From assembly GCA_029252805.1 (NCBI GenBank), contig JAQXAR010000024.1:1-64000 (forward strand): 64,000 nucleotides of DNA. The letters run 5' to 3'. The notes below the pieces were generated by a model. That model was not told the origin of the DNA. It worked only from the letters and a program-made list of their open reading frames with translations, and made no database searches. The number at the start of each line of letters is the position of its first letter. The stretch's first letter is position 1. The translations under genes and the position numbers were made by a program. This DNA comes from Rickettsiales bacterium. GTDB lineage: Bacteria > Pseudomonadota > Alphaproteobacteria > Rickettsiales > JALZUV01. Positions 53,678-63,402 of the stretch are shown here, one piece after another.

Positions 53678-55143
53678 TGTTTTCATGGATTGATTTACTC
53701 TTCCTGATGCCCGAATTAACACTCTTTGCGGCGACGATTCTTTTGATGCTTGCTGGCCTTTATGGTGGTGCGAGTGGTCGTCAATTTGTGCAGGCAGCAG
53801 CGCCTATCGGTGTCGTGTGCGCGCTTTATTTTGCGATTAATTTGCCGTCTGGTGCGCCCGAGTTTTTGATGAATGGGTTGGTGCAGGTGGATGGCTTTAC
53901 GCAATTTGCTAAAGTTCTGATCCTGCTATCGACCTTGCTGGCGATGGTTCTTGCTTCTTATTGGAAGCGTGGCATTGACCAAGGCGATCGCTTTGAGTTT
54001 CCGCTGCTCATGATGCTGGCAAGTCTCGGCATGTGCCTGATGGTGTCGTCGGCAGATATGCTCTCGCTCTATCTTGGGCTAGAGCTCATGAGCCTCTCGC
54101 TTTATGTGCTAACGGCCTATCATCGTGATGATCGCATGGCGACGGAAGCGGGGATGAAATATTTCGTGCTGGGCTCACTCGCATCCGGTTTGATTTTGTT
54201 TGGTATCTCTTACCTTTATGGCTTTACGGGAACGACCAACTTTATGGCGATGGGAGAGTTTCTAGGTAGTTCGGGAAGTTTCGCACAGCTCTCTGTGCAG
54301 CAATTTGGAATCTTACTGGGCATGATTTTCTTGCTGGTAGGTTTCTGCTTTAAGATTTCGGCAGTGCCCTTCCATATGTGGGCGCCGGATGTGTATCAAG
54401 GTGCGCCGACTCCGGTGACGGCCTTCCTCTCAACCGTGCCGAAAGTAGCAGCGGTTTTAGTGCTGGTTCGTTTGTTACTGGAGCCGCTGGGTGATTGGAT
54501 CATGCAATGGCAGCAGATTATTATTTTCGTCTCCGTCGCTTCGATGATTATCGGTGCTTTAGGGGCGATGGTGCAAACCAATATTAAGCGTATGCTTGCC
54601 TTTAGTTCGATTGGCCATGTCGGCTATGTATTGGTGGCGATTGCTGCTGGCACGCAAGAAGGTTTGCAAGCCGTGTTAATTTATCTCGCGCTTTATATCT
54701 TTATGAGTATTGGTGCCTTTGGTTGCGTTTTGTTGATGCAGCGCGATGGCAAAGCGGTTGAGTCGATTGATGAGCTCGGTGGCATTGCACAGAAGCATCC
54801 CTACTTTGCGCTTCTGATGGCGGCGTTTATGTTCTCGCTCGCGGGGATTCCGCCGCTTGCGGGTTTCTTCGGTAAGTTTTATGTGTTCCTCGCCGCACTT
54901 AATGCAGGCTTGATAGGTCTCGCTATCATCGGTGTGTTGACGAGCGTGATTGGTGCTTACTATTACCTACGTGTGGTGAAGGTGATGTATTTTGATGCGG
55001 AACGTGATGGTTTCGATGCGGAGATGACAGGGAGTTTGAAGCTCGTGTTATGTGCCTGTGCTGCGGTAACGCTGCTTTACATTGTGATACCTGCACCTTT
55101 GATTGAAGCGGCTCACGCAGCGGCAGGTGCATTGTGGCTCTAG
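53677..55143 (+). CDS. nuoN: NADH-quinone oxidoreductase subunit N
   Basis: Third antiporter-like subunit, 488 residues. The glutamate in LGLELMSLSLYVLTAY and the lysine in FKISAVPFHMWAPDVYQGAP are typical. It closes the nuo genes. Its last codons overlap the GTG start of birA, so complex I and biotin ligase are coupled, as in many alphaproteobacteria. Confidence 0.97.
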   Translation: MFSWIDLLFLMPELTLFAATILLMLAGLYGGASGRQFVQAAAPIGVVCALYFAINLPSGAPEFLMNGLVQVDGFTQFAKVLILLSTLLAMVLASYWKRGIDQGDRFEFPLLMMLASLGMCLMVSSADMLSLYLGLELMSLSLYVLTAYHRDDRMATEAGMKYFVLGSLASGLILFGISYLYGFTGTTNFMAMGEFLGSSGSFAQLSVQQFGILLGMIFLLVGFCFKISAVPFHMWAPDVYQGAPTPVTAFLSTVPKVAAVLVLVRLLLEPLGDWIMQWQQIIIFVSVASMIIGALGAMVQTNIKRMLAFSSIGHVGYVLVAIAAGTQEGLQAVLIYLALYIFMSIGAFGCVLLMQRDGKAVESIDELGGIAQKHPYFALLMAAFMFSLAGIPPLAGFFGKFYVFLAALNAGLIGLAIIGVLTSVIGAYYYLRVVKVMYFDAERDGFDAEMTGSLKLVLCACAAVTLLYIVIPAPLIEAAHAAAGALWL

Positions 55144-55922
55144 AAGGCTCAGCTGAAAGCAAACGCCGCGCGCCCTTAATCGACGATTATCATCTATTGA
55201 CCTATCAGCAGTTGGATAGCACTAATGAAGAAGCACGTCGATTGGCTGAAGGTGGCGGCGCACATGGTGCCTTCATTTGGACCCATGCACAAAGTGGCGG
55301 ACGCGGGCGTAGGGGCCGCGATTGGATCTCGCAAAAAGGCAATCTTTTTGTCTCCGCCTTGCTTTCGCCGGATTGCGAATTTGGACAATTTCCGCAGCTT
55401 TCATTTGTCGCCGCGGCTGCGGCACATGCGAGTGTCGCGCCGCTCTTGCCAGACTCTGATTTGAAGCTGAAATGGCCGAATGACTTACTTCTGGAGGGTG
55501 AAAAGCTGGCCGGCCTATTGTTGGAATCTTTTGAGACGATTGATGAAGAAACGGGTGAGCTTAAGCGTTGGGCCGTGGTGGGCTTGGGCATGAATATTGA
55601 GAATGCTCCAGCAGGGATGGACCTGCCGGCAACCTGCTTAAAGCATGCGGGTGTTGACCTGATTTCCGCCAAAATTGTACTGTCACGTTTTATCCATCAC
55701 TTTATCGAATGGTATCAGCTATGGCAGGATCATGGATTTGAGCCGATACGCAAATATTGGATGAACCATTCTCTGCATAAAGGCCAGCAAGTGGAAGTGC
55801 TGGTTGGAGAGCAATTCTATAGCGGCAAGTTTGTCGGTTTAGATGAAACGGGAAATCTGCTATTAAAACCCAAAGGCGCTAAGGAAATCAGCTTAAGCGC
55901 TGGAGAGGTTTTGTTGAGTTAG
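55134..55922 (+). CDS. birA: Biotin-acetyl-CoA-carboxylase ligase
   Basis: Attaches biotin to carboxyl-carrier proteins such as that of the propionyl- and acetyl-CoA carboxylases. A 262-residue short form without the N-terminal DNA-binding domain, so it is not a repressor. Active-site segments are QLDSTNEEA, GGRGRRGRDWIS and KWPNDLLLEGEKLAGLLLE. It begins at GTG 55134 inside the end of nuoN; CoaX follows after 2 bases. Confidence 0.93.
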   Translation: MALEGSAESKRRAPLIDDYHLLTYQQLDSTNEEARRLAEGGGAHGAFIWTHAQSGGRGRRGRDWISQKGNLFVSALLSPDCEFGQFPQLSFVAAAAAHASVAPLLPDSDLKLKWPNDLLLEGEKLAGLLLESFETIDEETGELKRWAVVGLGMNIENAPAGMDLPATCLKHAGVDLISAKIVLSRFIHHFIEWYQLWQDHGFEPIRKYWMNHSLHKGQQVEVLVGEQFYSGKFVGLDETGNLLLKPKGAKEISLSAGEVLLS

Positions 55923-55924
55923 AG

Positions 55925-56698
55925 ATGATACTCGCGGTTGATATTGGAAATACGAATACGGGCTTCGCGCTTTATAAGGGCGATGAGTGCGTGGGCCAAT
56001 GGCGTTTATCGACGAACCGCTTGCGCACTTCGGATGAGTTTACGCTTTGGTTGGAGAACTTTCTGAAACGTTTAGGTGTTGAGGTTTCGACGGTTAAAAG
56101 CTCGATCGTCGCGTGTGTGGTGCCGAGCTGTCGTTTTGCGATTTTGTCTGCGCTTGAAGAGTTGTTTGGCAAAGAGCCGATATTGATTACGGCTAAGCTG
56201 ATGAGCAAAGTGGGAGTCGAAGTCAAACTCGATAACCCGAAAGAGGTCGGCGCCGATCGCCTCGTGAATGCTTATGCGGCAACCCAGCAATATGGCATGC
56301 CGGTGATCGTGTTGGATTTTGGAACGGCGACGACTTTTGATGTGGCCGATGCAAATGGCGCTTATATCGGTGGTGTGATTGCGCCGGGCGTGAACCTCTC
56401 ATTGGAAGCGCTGCATCGTGCGGCGGCGAAGCTACCCTCGGTCGATATTAAACATCCGGTTAAAGCGATTGGCACCAGCACCGAAACTGCGATGCAGTCG
56501 GGCATTTATTTTGGCTATTTGGGACTGATCGAGCGTATCGTTAAAGAGATACGAGCAGAGTTAGCCGATCAACCAAAAGTCATAGCAACAGGTGGCCTCG
56601 CCCCGCTCTTTGCCAAGAATTGCGATGTGATTGATGCGCTAGATACCGATTTAACCATGCGCGGCCTGCATTGGGTCGCTAAGAAACTTGCTGAGTAA
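55925..56698 (+). CDS. coaX: Type III pantothenate kinase
   Basis: First step of coenzyme A synthesis, phosphorylating pantothenate; 257 residues of the ASKHA fold. The phosphate loop DIGNTNTGFALY is at residues 5-16, with GADRLVNAYAA and DFGTATTFDVAD following. Unlike type I kinases it is not feedback-inhibited by CoA. It lies in the nuoN-birA-coaX-rnj order common in alphaproteobacteria. Confidence 0.96.
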   Translation: MILAVDIGNTNTGFALYKGDECVGQWRLSTNRLRTSDEFTLWLENFLKRLGVEVSTVKSSIVACVVPSCRFAILSALEELFGKEPILITAKLMSKVGVEVKLDNPKEVGADRLVNAYAATQQYGMPVIVLDFGTATTFDVADANGAYIGGVIAPGVNLSLEALHRAAAKLPSVDIKHPVKAIGTSTETAMQSGIYFGYLGLIERIVKEIRAELADQPKVIATGGLAPLFAKNCDVIDALDTDLTMRGLHWVAKKLAE

Positions 56699-56751
56699 AA
56701 ACAGCGTTCTAACCAAAGAAAATAACCAGAAAGTAATGACGGAAAAAAAAT

Positions 56752-58401
56752 ATGAGTTTTAATTTTAAACCTTATGAAAATGAGATAATTTTTGTGCCAC
56801 TTGGTGGGTCGAATGAAATTGGGATGAACCTGAATCTCTACCGCCATAAAGGCAAGTGGTTGATGATCGATATGGGTATTGGTTTTACCAATGACTATCT
56901 TCCGGGCGCGGATGTGATTGTGCCCGATACTCGCTTTATTGAAGATGTGATTGGCGATGATCTAGTCGGCCTCGTGCTGACCCATGCGCATGAGGATCAC
57001 CTAGGCGCGGTGCCGTATCTTTATGATGTGGTCAATTGCCCGATCTATGCGACGGCCTTTACCGCCAACGTGCTCAAAGCCAAACTAAAGGGTGAAGGCA
57101 TTGAAGGCATGGATATTCGTGAAGTAGAGCAGGGCAGTCATCTAGAGCTCGGCCCGTTCAAGCTCGACATGATTGATCTGACGCACTCGATCCCTGAAAT
57201 GCAGGCGATTGCGATTACGACTGATGCGGGTGTGGTGATGCACACGGGCGATTGGAAGCTTGACCCTGAACCTGTCGTGGGCGCTGTGACCGATAAAGCG
57301 ACGCTTACCAAATTTGGTGATGCTGGCGTGATGGCGATGGTCTGCGATTCGACCAATGTATTTGTTGAAGGCACCAGTGGTTCTGAAGCGGGCGTGAAAG
57401 AAGAGCTATTCAAGAAGATTGCGGCTTGTGAGAATCGTGTCGTGGTATCGACTTTTGCTTCTAACCTCGCACGGTTGGAATCGATCATTAAAGCCGGTGA
57501 AGCGGCGGGTCGTAAAATCTTTATGGCAGGCCGCAGTTTTGGACGCATCGTTGGTGCGGCGAAAGATTCTGGCTATTTGAAAGATTGCCCGCCTTTGTTA
57601 GATGCGGATAATGCGATGTCTGTTCCGCGTGGTGAGTGTATGATTATCGCAACGGGTTGTCAGGGCGAGCCGCGTGCAGCGCTTAGCCGCATGGCCTGCA
57701 GCGATCATCCAAAGATTCGTTTGGCCGCGAAAGATACGGTGATTTTCTCCTCGAAAGATATTCCAGGTAATGAATCACGCATCGCCTATATGCAAAATCA
57801 GCTGGTGGAAATGAATGTTGAGATTATCACGGCGCATAAACATGATATTCACGTATCAGGCCATCCAGCCCGCGAGGAGCTGACGGAAATGTACAAAATG
57901 GTACAGCCGGCAATCTCGGTGCCGGTACACGGCGAAGCGCGTCATTTGCGTGAGCATATGACGCTTGCGACAAGCTTAGGCGTGAAAGAAACAGTCAAGG
58001 CCAGCAACGGCGCGGTGATCCTTCTGAAAGAAGGAGAAGCCAAGCAAGTCGGTACGGTGGATAGCGGTTACATCGCGGTTGATGGCAAAGTGCTTACGCC
58101 AACGGATAGTAAGATCTTCGGTCAACGCCGTCGTATTCGTGATGAGGGGATTATCTTTATTGCATTGGCGATGGAAGATAACCGCCTAATCGAAAAGCCG
58201 GGCATTATTGCGCCGGGCTGTTTAGATGCGCGGGACGATGCGGATATTTTGGAAGAAATGGCGGCGGCGATCGATAATACATTAGAAGATCGCAAAGCCA
58301 GCAAACCGTTAGAACAGCGTGTGCGTACTGCTGTGCGTAAAATTGTGAAAGCGGAGCTAGGCAAGCGACCTTTGATTGAGATTTCTGTTTTACGTGTTTA
58401 G
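56752..58401 (+). CDS. rnj: Ribonuclease J
   Basis: Metallo-beta-lactamase ribonuclease with 5'-exonuclease and endonuclease activity in RNA turnover, 549 residues. The metal site HAHEDH is at residues 78-83, with further ligands in LTHSIPE and HTGDWKLD. The beta-CASP part (SGHPAREEL, VPVHGEARHL) and a C-terminal domain are present. It closes the nuo-birA-coaX cluster. Confidence 0.95.
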   Translation: MSFNFKPYENEIIFVPLGGSNEIGMNLNLYRHKGKWLMIDMGIGFTNDYLPGADVIVPDTRFIEDVIGDDLVGLVLTHAHEDHLGAVPYLYDVVNCPIYATAFTANVLKAKLKGEGIEGMDIREVEQGSHLELGPFKLDMIDLTHSIPEMQAIAITTDAGVVMHTGDWKLDPEPVVGAVTDKATLTKFGDAGVMAMVCDSTNVFVEGTSGSEAGVKEELFKKIAACENRVVVSTFASNLARLESIIKAGEAAGRKIFMAGRSFGRIVGAAKDSGYLKDCPPLLDADNAMSVPRGECMIIATGCQGEPRAALSRMACSDHPKIRLAAKDTVIFSSKDIPGNESRIAYMQNQLVEMNVEIITAHKHDIHVSGHPAREELTEMYKMVQPAISVPVHGEARHLREHMTLATSLGVKETVKASNGAVILLKEGEAKQVGTVDSGYIAVDGKVLTPTDSKIFGQRRRIRDEGIIFIALAMEDNRLIEKPGIIAPGCLDARDDADILEEMAAAIDNTLEDRKASKPLEQRVRTAVRKIVKAELGKRPLIEISVLRV

Positions 58402-58410
58402 TATGGCTCT

Positions 58411-60027
58411 ATGAATAGAGCAGAAAAACGCGCGCAAGAAAAAGCGCAAAAGCAGCAAGAGAAAGCGATGCTTTCGACGGCAGCGGGATGCAATCAGCTA
58501 GCGGTCAGGTTGATGGCGACGGAGCCTAATCGCTCTTATGAACTTTTGACGCGTGCGATCACGATGGAGCCATCTGAAGATGCGTTCTGGGTGAATTATA
58601 TGGATGTGTTGCAGCGGGTGAAGCTTAGTGCTGCCCCTGCGCATATTCTGCAATTGCTTAATAAGCGGCTCACTGAGCCTTCCCAGATTGCTATCGTGTT
58701 CCTTAATATCGGAATGTTCTTCCTTGTTTTGGATAAGAAAATCCGAGATTGGACAAAGCTGCCAGAGGCAGAAATTCTAAATCATCCGGTTAAACATGAG
58801 CTGCTCTTTAATTTGCTAGAGAGCCATATTATTGCCAGCCCTCCCTTAGAGCATTGGCTGGTGCGAGTGCGTAATGCGCTGCTATTGGCTGAGTTGGACG
58901 AAGAGCAACAAGAGCAATGGAAGCCGTTTTTAAAAGTGCTAGCACGGCTTTGTTTCCGCAATGAATATGTGTTCTGGCAAAGCGATGAGGAAACGGTCAA
59001 ACTTGAGACTCTCGATTTGAAAAATGAATGGCAGTTTTTGCTCGCAGCGTGCTATTCGCCGGTGGACCGACAAGATCAGCTGATGCGTGAGCGAGAATTG
59101 GCTGCCTCTATCTCGCCGTCCGACGCGATTACGGATGAAGTCTCGCAAAAGGTAAAAGCGCAATATGAAGAGAATCCCTATCCGCGTTGGGAAAAGATTC
59201 AATTGCCCAAAGCGCGCCCGGTAGCGGACGAATTGCAGCGGGTGATGCCTCTGCAGCCTTCTGCCGTATTTGCAGGGATTACGAATCCGCCGCAGGTGCT
59301 TATCGCGGGTTGCGGTACAGGACAGCATGCCGTGCAAGTCGCCTCGCGCTACAAGGACTCTCAAGTGCTGGGGGTGGATTTAAGTGCCGCCAGCCTGGGC
59401 TATGCGAAAAGCAAAATCGAAGAATATGGTTTCGCGGATAAAGTAGAACTCAAGCAGGCTGATATCTTGTCGCTCGACAGTCTGAACCAGACATTTGATA
59501 TTATCGAATCGGCCGGCGTGCTGCACCATATGGAAGATCCGATTGCCGGTTGGAAGGTGTTGAAGTCACTCCTCAAGCCGGAAGGGGTGATGAAAATCGC
59601 GCTCTATAGTGACCCAGCACGTCAGTTCGTGGTGCAGGCGCGCGAGTGGATTGCACAGAATGGTTATGAGAGCACTCCGCAAGGTATCCGGCAATGTCGC
59701 CGCGATATTATGTTATCGCCAGGTGTTGCGCAGTGGAATGCACTCGTACGCCGGTCTGATTTTTATTCCATGTCCGATTGCCGCGACTTGATTTTCCATG
59801 TGCAAGAGCATCGCTACACGATTCCGAAGCTTGAAGAGATCTTGGATGAGTTAGGCTTTGAGTTTCTTGGGTTCGAGCATGATAATAATGCGAGAGAGAA
59901 GCTGTATGCGCAACATTATCCGCATGATCGCAAGCAAACGCATTTAAATAACTGGCACCAGTTGGAGAAGAAAGATTTCAACATGTTTGCTGGTATGTAT
60001 CAAATGTGGATGCGCTTGAAGCCCTAG
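58411..60027 (+). CDS. SAM-dependent methyltransferase with helical N-terminal half
   Basis: A 538-residue cytoplasmic protein. The first 250 residues are helical and partly repeat-like (RLMATEPNRSYELLTRAIT), possibly TPR-like. The C-terminal half is a class I methyltransferase: SAM loop VLIAGCGTGQHAVQ (near 293-306), acidic VLGVDLSAASL, and the DIIESAGVLHHMEDPIAGW segment. The linker YEENPYPRWEKI is a known feature of this methyltransferase group. The substrate is unknown. Its stop overlaps the convergent small gene by four bases. Confidence 0.85.
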   Translation: MNRAEKRAQEKAQKQQEKAMLSTAAGCNQLAVRLMATEPNRSYELLTRAITMEPSEDAFWVNYMDVLQRVKLSAAPAHILQLLNKRLTEPSQIAIVFLNIGMFFLVLDKKIRDWTKLPEAEILNHPVKHELLFNLLESHIIASPPLEHWLVRVRNALLLAELDEEQQEQWKPFLKVLARLCFRNEYVFWQSDEETVKLETLDLKNEWQFLLAACYSPVDRQDQLMRERELAASISPSDAITDEVSQKVKAQYEENPYPRWEKIQLPKARPVADELQRVMPLQPSAVFAGITNPPQVLIAGCGTGQHAVQVASRYKDSQVLGVDLSAASLGYAKSKIEEYGFADKVELKQADILSLDSLNQTFDIIESAGVLHHMEDPIAGWKVLKSLLKPEGVMKIALYSDPARQFVVQAREWIAQNGYESTPQGIRQCRRDIMLSPGVAQWNALVRRSDFYSMSDCRDLIFHVQEHRYTIPKLEEILDELGFEFLGFEHDNNAREKLYAQHYPHDRKQTHLNNWHQLEKKDFNMFAGMYQMWMRLKP

Positions 60028-60293
60028 TTAGGGTTGATAACCTCGCCATGTTCGGCAACGATCTTTGCGTGAGTTTCTGGCGAGGGTTCATGCCCCCAGC
60101 CGGTTTCCAGCACGTTACCTAGGCGGTTTAAATCAATCGGCGCGCTTTTTTGTTGCGCCTCCTGAAACTCCGCAAGCTTCAGCAAGGTGAGTTTAATATA
60201 GGCGTGAAACGGGCGTCCATCATTGGTTTCGGCAGTGAATAAAATCACCGCTTCTTCATGGCCGGTTAAAGTGGGGGGAGGAGGATTTATCAT
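60024..60293 (-). CDS. Conserved-looking small protein
   Basis: An 89-residue protein of unknown function. It has a compact alpha/beta pattern (EEAVILFTAETNDGRPFHAY then IKLTLLKLAEFQEA) and a C-terminal GHEPSPETHAKI segment. No signal or membrane part is present. It is convergent with the methyltransferase, overlapping by four bases. The composition and good ribosome spacing suggest a real gene. Confidence 0.6.
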   Translation of the reverse strand: MINPPPPTLTGHEEAVILFTAETNDGRPFHAYIKLTLLKLAEFQEAQQKSAPIDLNRLGNVLETGWGHEPSPETHAKIVAEHGEVINPN

Positions 60294-60336
60294 AAGTAAA
60301 ATAGAGCCGATCTTGTGTGTTTAATCAATCCAAAAC

Positions 60337-62040
60337 CTATCTTGAGGGGGCATTGCTTGCGATATAGGTGTTCACGAGGACACGACCTTTGCCACTTTCA
60401 TCGGTAATACACGCTTTAGGATCATAAGATTTATCAACCAGCGAACCGCTATATTTACCATTGCCATCAGAATCCGCGCGCAGTTCATAATGGAGGTGGT
60501 TTCCGGTGGAAACGCCTGTTGTGCCCACGCCGCCAATATCTTGCCCCATTATTACTTTACTGCCTTCAAACACTTGAATATTTGATAGGTGATTATACAG
60601 ACTGAAATTACCATCTGCATGCTGGAGAACAATTTGATTGCCCCAGCCGCCATTCCAGCCACGATTCACCTGATGAACCACGCCATCAGCGGATGCGAGT
60701 ACATCGGTGCCAGCAGCGGCACGAATGTCCAATCCAGTATGAAGTTTCATGACATGGTGGACAGGGTGCATTCGCATGCCATATTCGCTACCCGTGGTAA
60801 CGGTGACGTTCGGATCAACCGGCCATGTATGTGAAATGCCGCTCAGGCAATCCGCCGAGTGAGGCGGGTGGTAAGGAATTTGTGTTTTGGTGCCAGCTTC
60901 AAATGGAACATTAAACTTCTCGCCAGCGAACATATAGTCAGAAACACGCGTTCTGCCATCGCTTGCATCCCAATCACCAATGCCACCATGTTCTAGGAAG
61001 GTTTTGACTCCGCCTACGCCACCTAGATGGGCGCCACGAAGGAGGCCACCTGGGGTGACTTTGAAACTATTGCCATGCCGATCTTCAAAGGTTTGACCTA
61101 TATAATCATCGAGTTCATAATAGATAATATCTTCCCAATTAGATTGCATTAATTCCCGCACTGCTTGTTCTTGAACGGCGGGATTGTTTTTAAAATCTTC
61201 GGTGCTGTTAATGCCAAGTGCCTGTGCTTTCTCTGTCCACATACCTTCCCAGCTATTGACTTTGGTCCATTCCATTCCCTTTGTGTATCGCCAGTTTGTT
61301 TTATCAACTGGGGTGCCGCTTTCATCCGTCCAACTGTAATAGCCTGTCTCCACCATTGCCGGTTCACCAAATTGATACTTGCCGACAAAGTGTTTGCTAT
61401 TCTCGGCTTGATACAAGCCTGAAGCTCTTGATTCGTCATCTGCGAGGTCCTCTAGGAATTTCTGATATTCTACATCTCCAGGTACATTGAAGGTATGAGT
61501 GCCGTAAGCATGGTCGCTGTAATTGTGGCTGCCACCAAAGCTGACATTCTCAAACAGCGAGGTTAAGAATATGCCGGTCACGCTCCCGATAATACCGGTA
61601 AGTGCCGCGCGTTTGAAGCCCGTTTCGATGACGCCGGCCATATCAATATGTTTGGCTTTCGCTAGATCTTCAGGGGTTGGGTTATCGGTGCGCTTATAGA
61701 GCTGATCGACACGGCGGGTGCGCGCTCGGGTTTCTTGATTAAGGCTACGTCCGACGCCGAGTATTCCTGCGGTGAGCATCGCGGCAGCAATTCCGGCTAA
61801 AACAGGGAATGCCATGGTCACGAGTGCCTTCGCGGCGATAAAGGTTCCGACAGAGATGACGAAGTCGACCGGGTGGTCGCGCATGTATTCGAGTGATTTG
61901 GTGATTGCGCGGCCTAGCGAGACAGGGCGAGCCTGCACTTTGGAGGCATCAGACACACGTAAATCCATCGGGCGTGGCTTGTTTTGGCCCTGCTCCATAC
62001 GCTGTTTCCAGCTCGGATTTTGTGTCGTAGATACATTCAT
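60337..62040 (-). CDS. Membrane-anchored bifunctional peptidoglycan hydrolase (predicted)
   Basis: A 567-residue protein. Residues 1-55 are polar, then two hydrophobic regions (about 58-95 and 135-165) anchor it in the membrane. A middle domain (about 185-380) with ENSKHFVGKYQFGEPAMVET and MWTEKAQALGINSTEDFKNN resembles lysozyme-like/transglycosylase domains of phage and element origin. The C-terminal domain is an M23 metallo-endopeptidase with zinc ligands His434 and Asp438 (HTGLD) and His515/His517 (GNHLHYELR). It should cut both glycan and peptide parts of the wall. Alternatives for the middle domain remain open. It is a single gene on the minus strand. Confidence 0.75.
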   Translation of the reverse strand: MNVSTTQNPSWKQRMEQGQNKPRPMDLRVSDASKVQARPVSLGRAITKSLEYMRDHPVDFVISVGTFIAAKALVTMAFPVLAGIAAAMLTAGILGVGRSLNQETRARTRRVDQLYKRTDNPTPEDLAKAKHIDMAGVIETGFKRAALTGIIGSVTGIFLTSLFENVSFGGSHNYSDHAYGTHTFNVPGDVEYQKFLEDLADDESRASGLYQAENSKHFVGKYQFGEPAMVETGYYSWTDESGTPVDKTNWRYTKGMEWTKVNSWEGMWTEKAQALGINSTEDFKNNPAVQEQAVRELMQSNWEDIIYYELDDYIGQTFEDRHGNSFKVTPGGLLRGAHLGGVGGVKTFLEHGGIGDWDASDGRTRVSDYMFAGEKFNVPFEAGTKTQIPYHPPHSADCLSGISHTWPVDPNVTVTTGSEYGMRMHPVHHVMKLHTGLDIRAAAGTDVLASADGVVHQVNRGWNGGWGNQIVLQHADGNFSLYNHLSNIQVFEGSKVIMGQDIGGVGTTGVSTGNHLHYELRADSDGNGKYSGSLVDKSYDPKACITDESGKGRVLVNTYIASNAPSR

Positions 62041-62184
62041 ACTGTTACATTATACGAAAATCGGGTTACGGTTTGATGACGAAACCCTTAATAAAGCGTG
62101 AGAAATTAAGGGTTGCGGCGGCTTTTATTGCCTGTCATAACCTGATTTAAGAGAAAACACTCCAACACAGGGTGAAAGAGAACG

Positions 62185-62874
62185 ATGCACAATCCAATTT
62201 TAGTGGCCATTGATACGGTCGATTTAGAGAAAGCACGCGGCTTAGCGCGGTCTGTCGCACCGCATGTGGGCGGCATTAAACTGGGCTTAGAGTTTTTCGT
62301 CGCCAATGGTGCGCAAGGCGTTAATTACGTTGCGGGTGATATGCCGGTGTTTTTGGACCTGAAATTCCATGATATTCCCAATACGGTAGCCGGTGCTATT
62401 CGTGCGACAGCGGGTATTAATTGCTTCATGATGACCGTTCATGCCTGTGGGGGCGGCGATATGATGCGTGCGGCAAAAGAAGCGGCATTGAGCTTGCCTA
62501 ACTCGCCGAAGATCGTTGGGGTCACGGTGCTGACCAGTATGGATCAAGCCGATTTAGGCAGGGTAGGGGTGGATAAACCGGTTGAACAGCAAGTGCTAGA
62601 TCTTGCTGACTTGGCAAAAGATAGCGGTTTGGACGGGATTGTTTGTAGTCCGCGCGAAATTTCTGCCCTTCGCGCACGTATCGGTTCCGATTTTACACTC
62701 GTAACGCCGGGGATTCGTCCATCAGGAAGCGCTAAGGGCGACCAGAAGCGCATTATGACGCCTAAAGATGCGGTGGATGAGGGGTCAAATTATCTCGTTA
62801 TTGGCCGCCCAATCGCGCAAAATGCGGAGCCTGCACAAGCGGCCGCCGATATTTTTGCATCAATATCGCAATAA
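62185..62874 (+). CDS. pyrF: Orotidine 5'-phosphate decarboxylase
   Basis: Last step of UMP synthesis; 229-residue TIM barrel. The catalytic motif DLKFHDIPNT (58-67, Lys60 and Asp63) is intact, as is the C-terminal phosphate site VIGRPIAQ. The preceding GAAAGAGAACG is a suitable ribosome site. It precedes rpsP by 70 bases. Confidence 0.97.
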   Translation: MHNPILVAIDTVDLEKARGLARSVAPHVGGIKLGLEFFVANGAQGVNYVAGDMPVFLDLKFHDIPNTVAGAIRATAGINCFMMTVHACGGGDMMRAAKEAALSLPNSPKIVGVTVLTSMDQADLGRVGVDKPVEQQVLDLADLAKDSGLDGIVCSPREISALRARIGSDFTLVTPGIRPSGSAKGDQKRIMTPKDAVDEGSNYLVIGRPIAQNAEPAQAAADIFASISQ

Positions 62875-62944
62875 AAGGCTTTATTTCTCTGGCTAAGAGT
62901 GCTATTTGCACCGTCTTGAAATCTATAAAACACTTTAGGTAATT

Positions 62945-63385
62945 ATGTCTGTTAAAATTCGTCTAGCCCGTGGTGGCACCAAAAAACGTCCTTTCTACCG
63001 TATCGTAGTCGCTGATGTGCGCTCTCCGCGTGATGGTAAATTCATCGAGAAATTGGGTACGTTTAACCCATTGCTTCCTAAAGAGAACGAAGCGCGTTTG
63101 GTGATTGACCTTGAAAAGGTGAAAACATGGATGAGCAAAGGTGCTCGCCCAACAGAACGTATGGAAAAAATCCTCGTTGCCGCTGGCGCAATGGAGCCCG
63201 TAACTGACTTCGCTATTAAGCCGAAGAAAGACGTGAAAACTCCAGGTAAGCAAACGCGTGCAGAAGATCGTGCGAAGCTAGAAGCAGAAGCAGCGGAAGA
63301 AGCAAAGAATGTAGCAGCTGAAGCTGCCGCAGCACCGGCTGAAGAAGCAGCACCTGCAGAAGAAGAAAAGCTAGCTGCTGAATAA
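62945..63385 (+). CDS. rpsP: 30S ribosomal protein S16
   Basis: Ribosomal protein of 146 residues. The core (about 1-85, starting [20 protein letters not shown]) is standard. The C-terminal 50 residues are an Ala/Glu/Lys-rich tail, longer than the 82 residues of E. coli S16 but common in alphaproteobacteria. rimM follows after 17 bases. Confidence 0.96.
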   Translation: MSVKIRLARGGTKKRPFYRIVVADVRSPRDGKFIEKLGTFNPLLPKENEARLVIDLEKVKTWMSKGARPTERMEKILVAAGAMEPVTDFAIKPKKDVKTPGKQTRAEDRAKLEAEAAEEAKNVAAEAAAAPAEEAAPAEEEKLAAE

Positions 63386-63402
63386 GCTGCTGCTTTTAAT
63401 CT

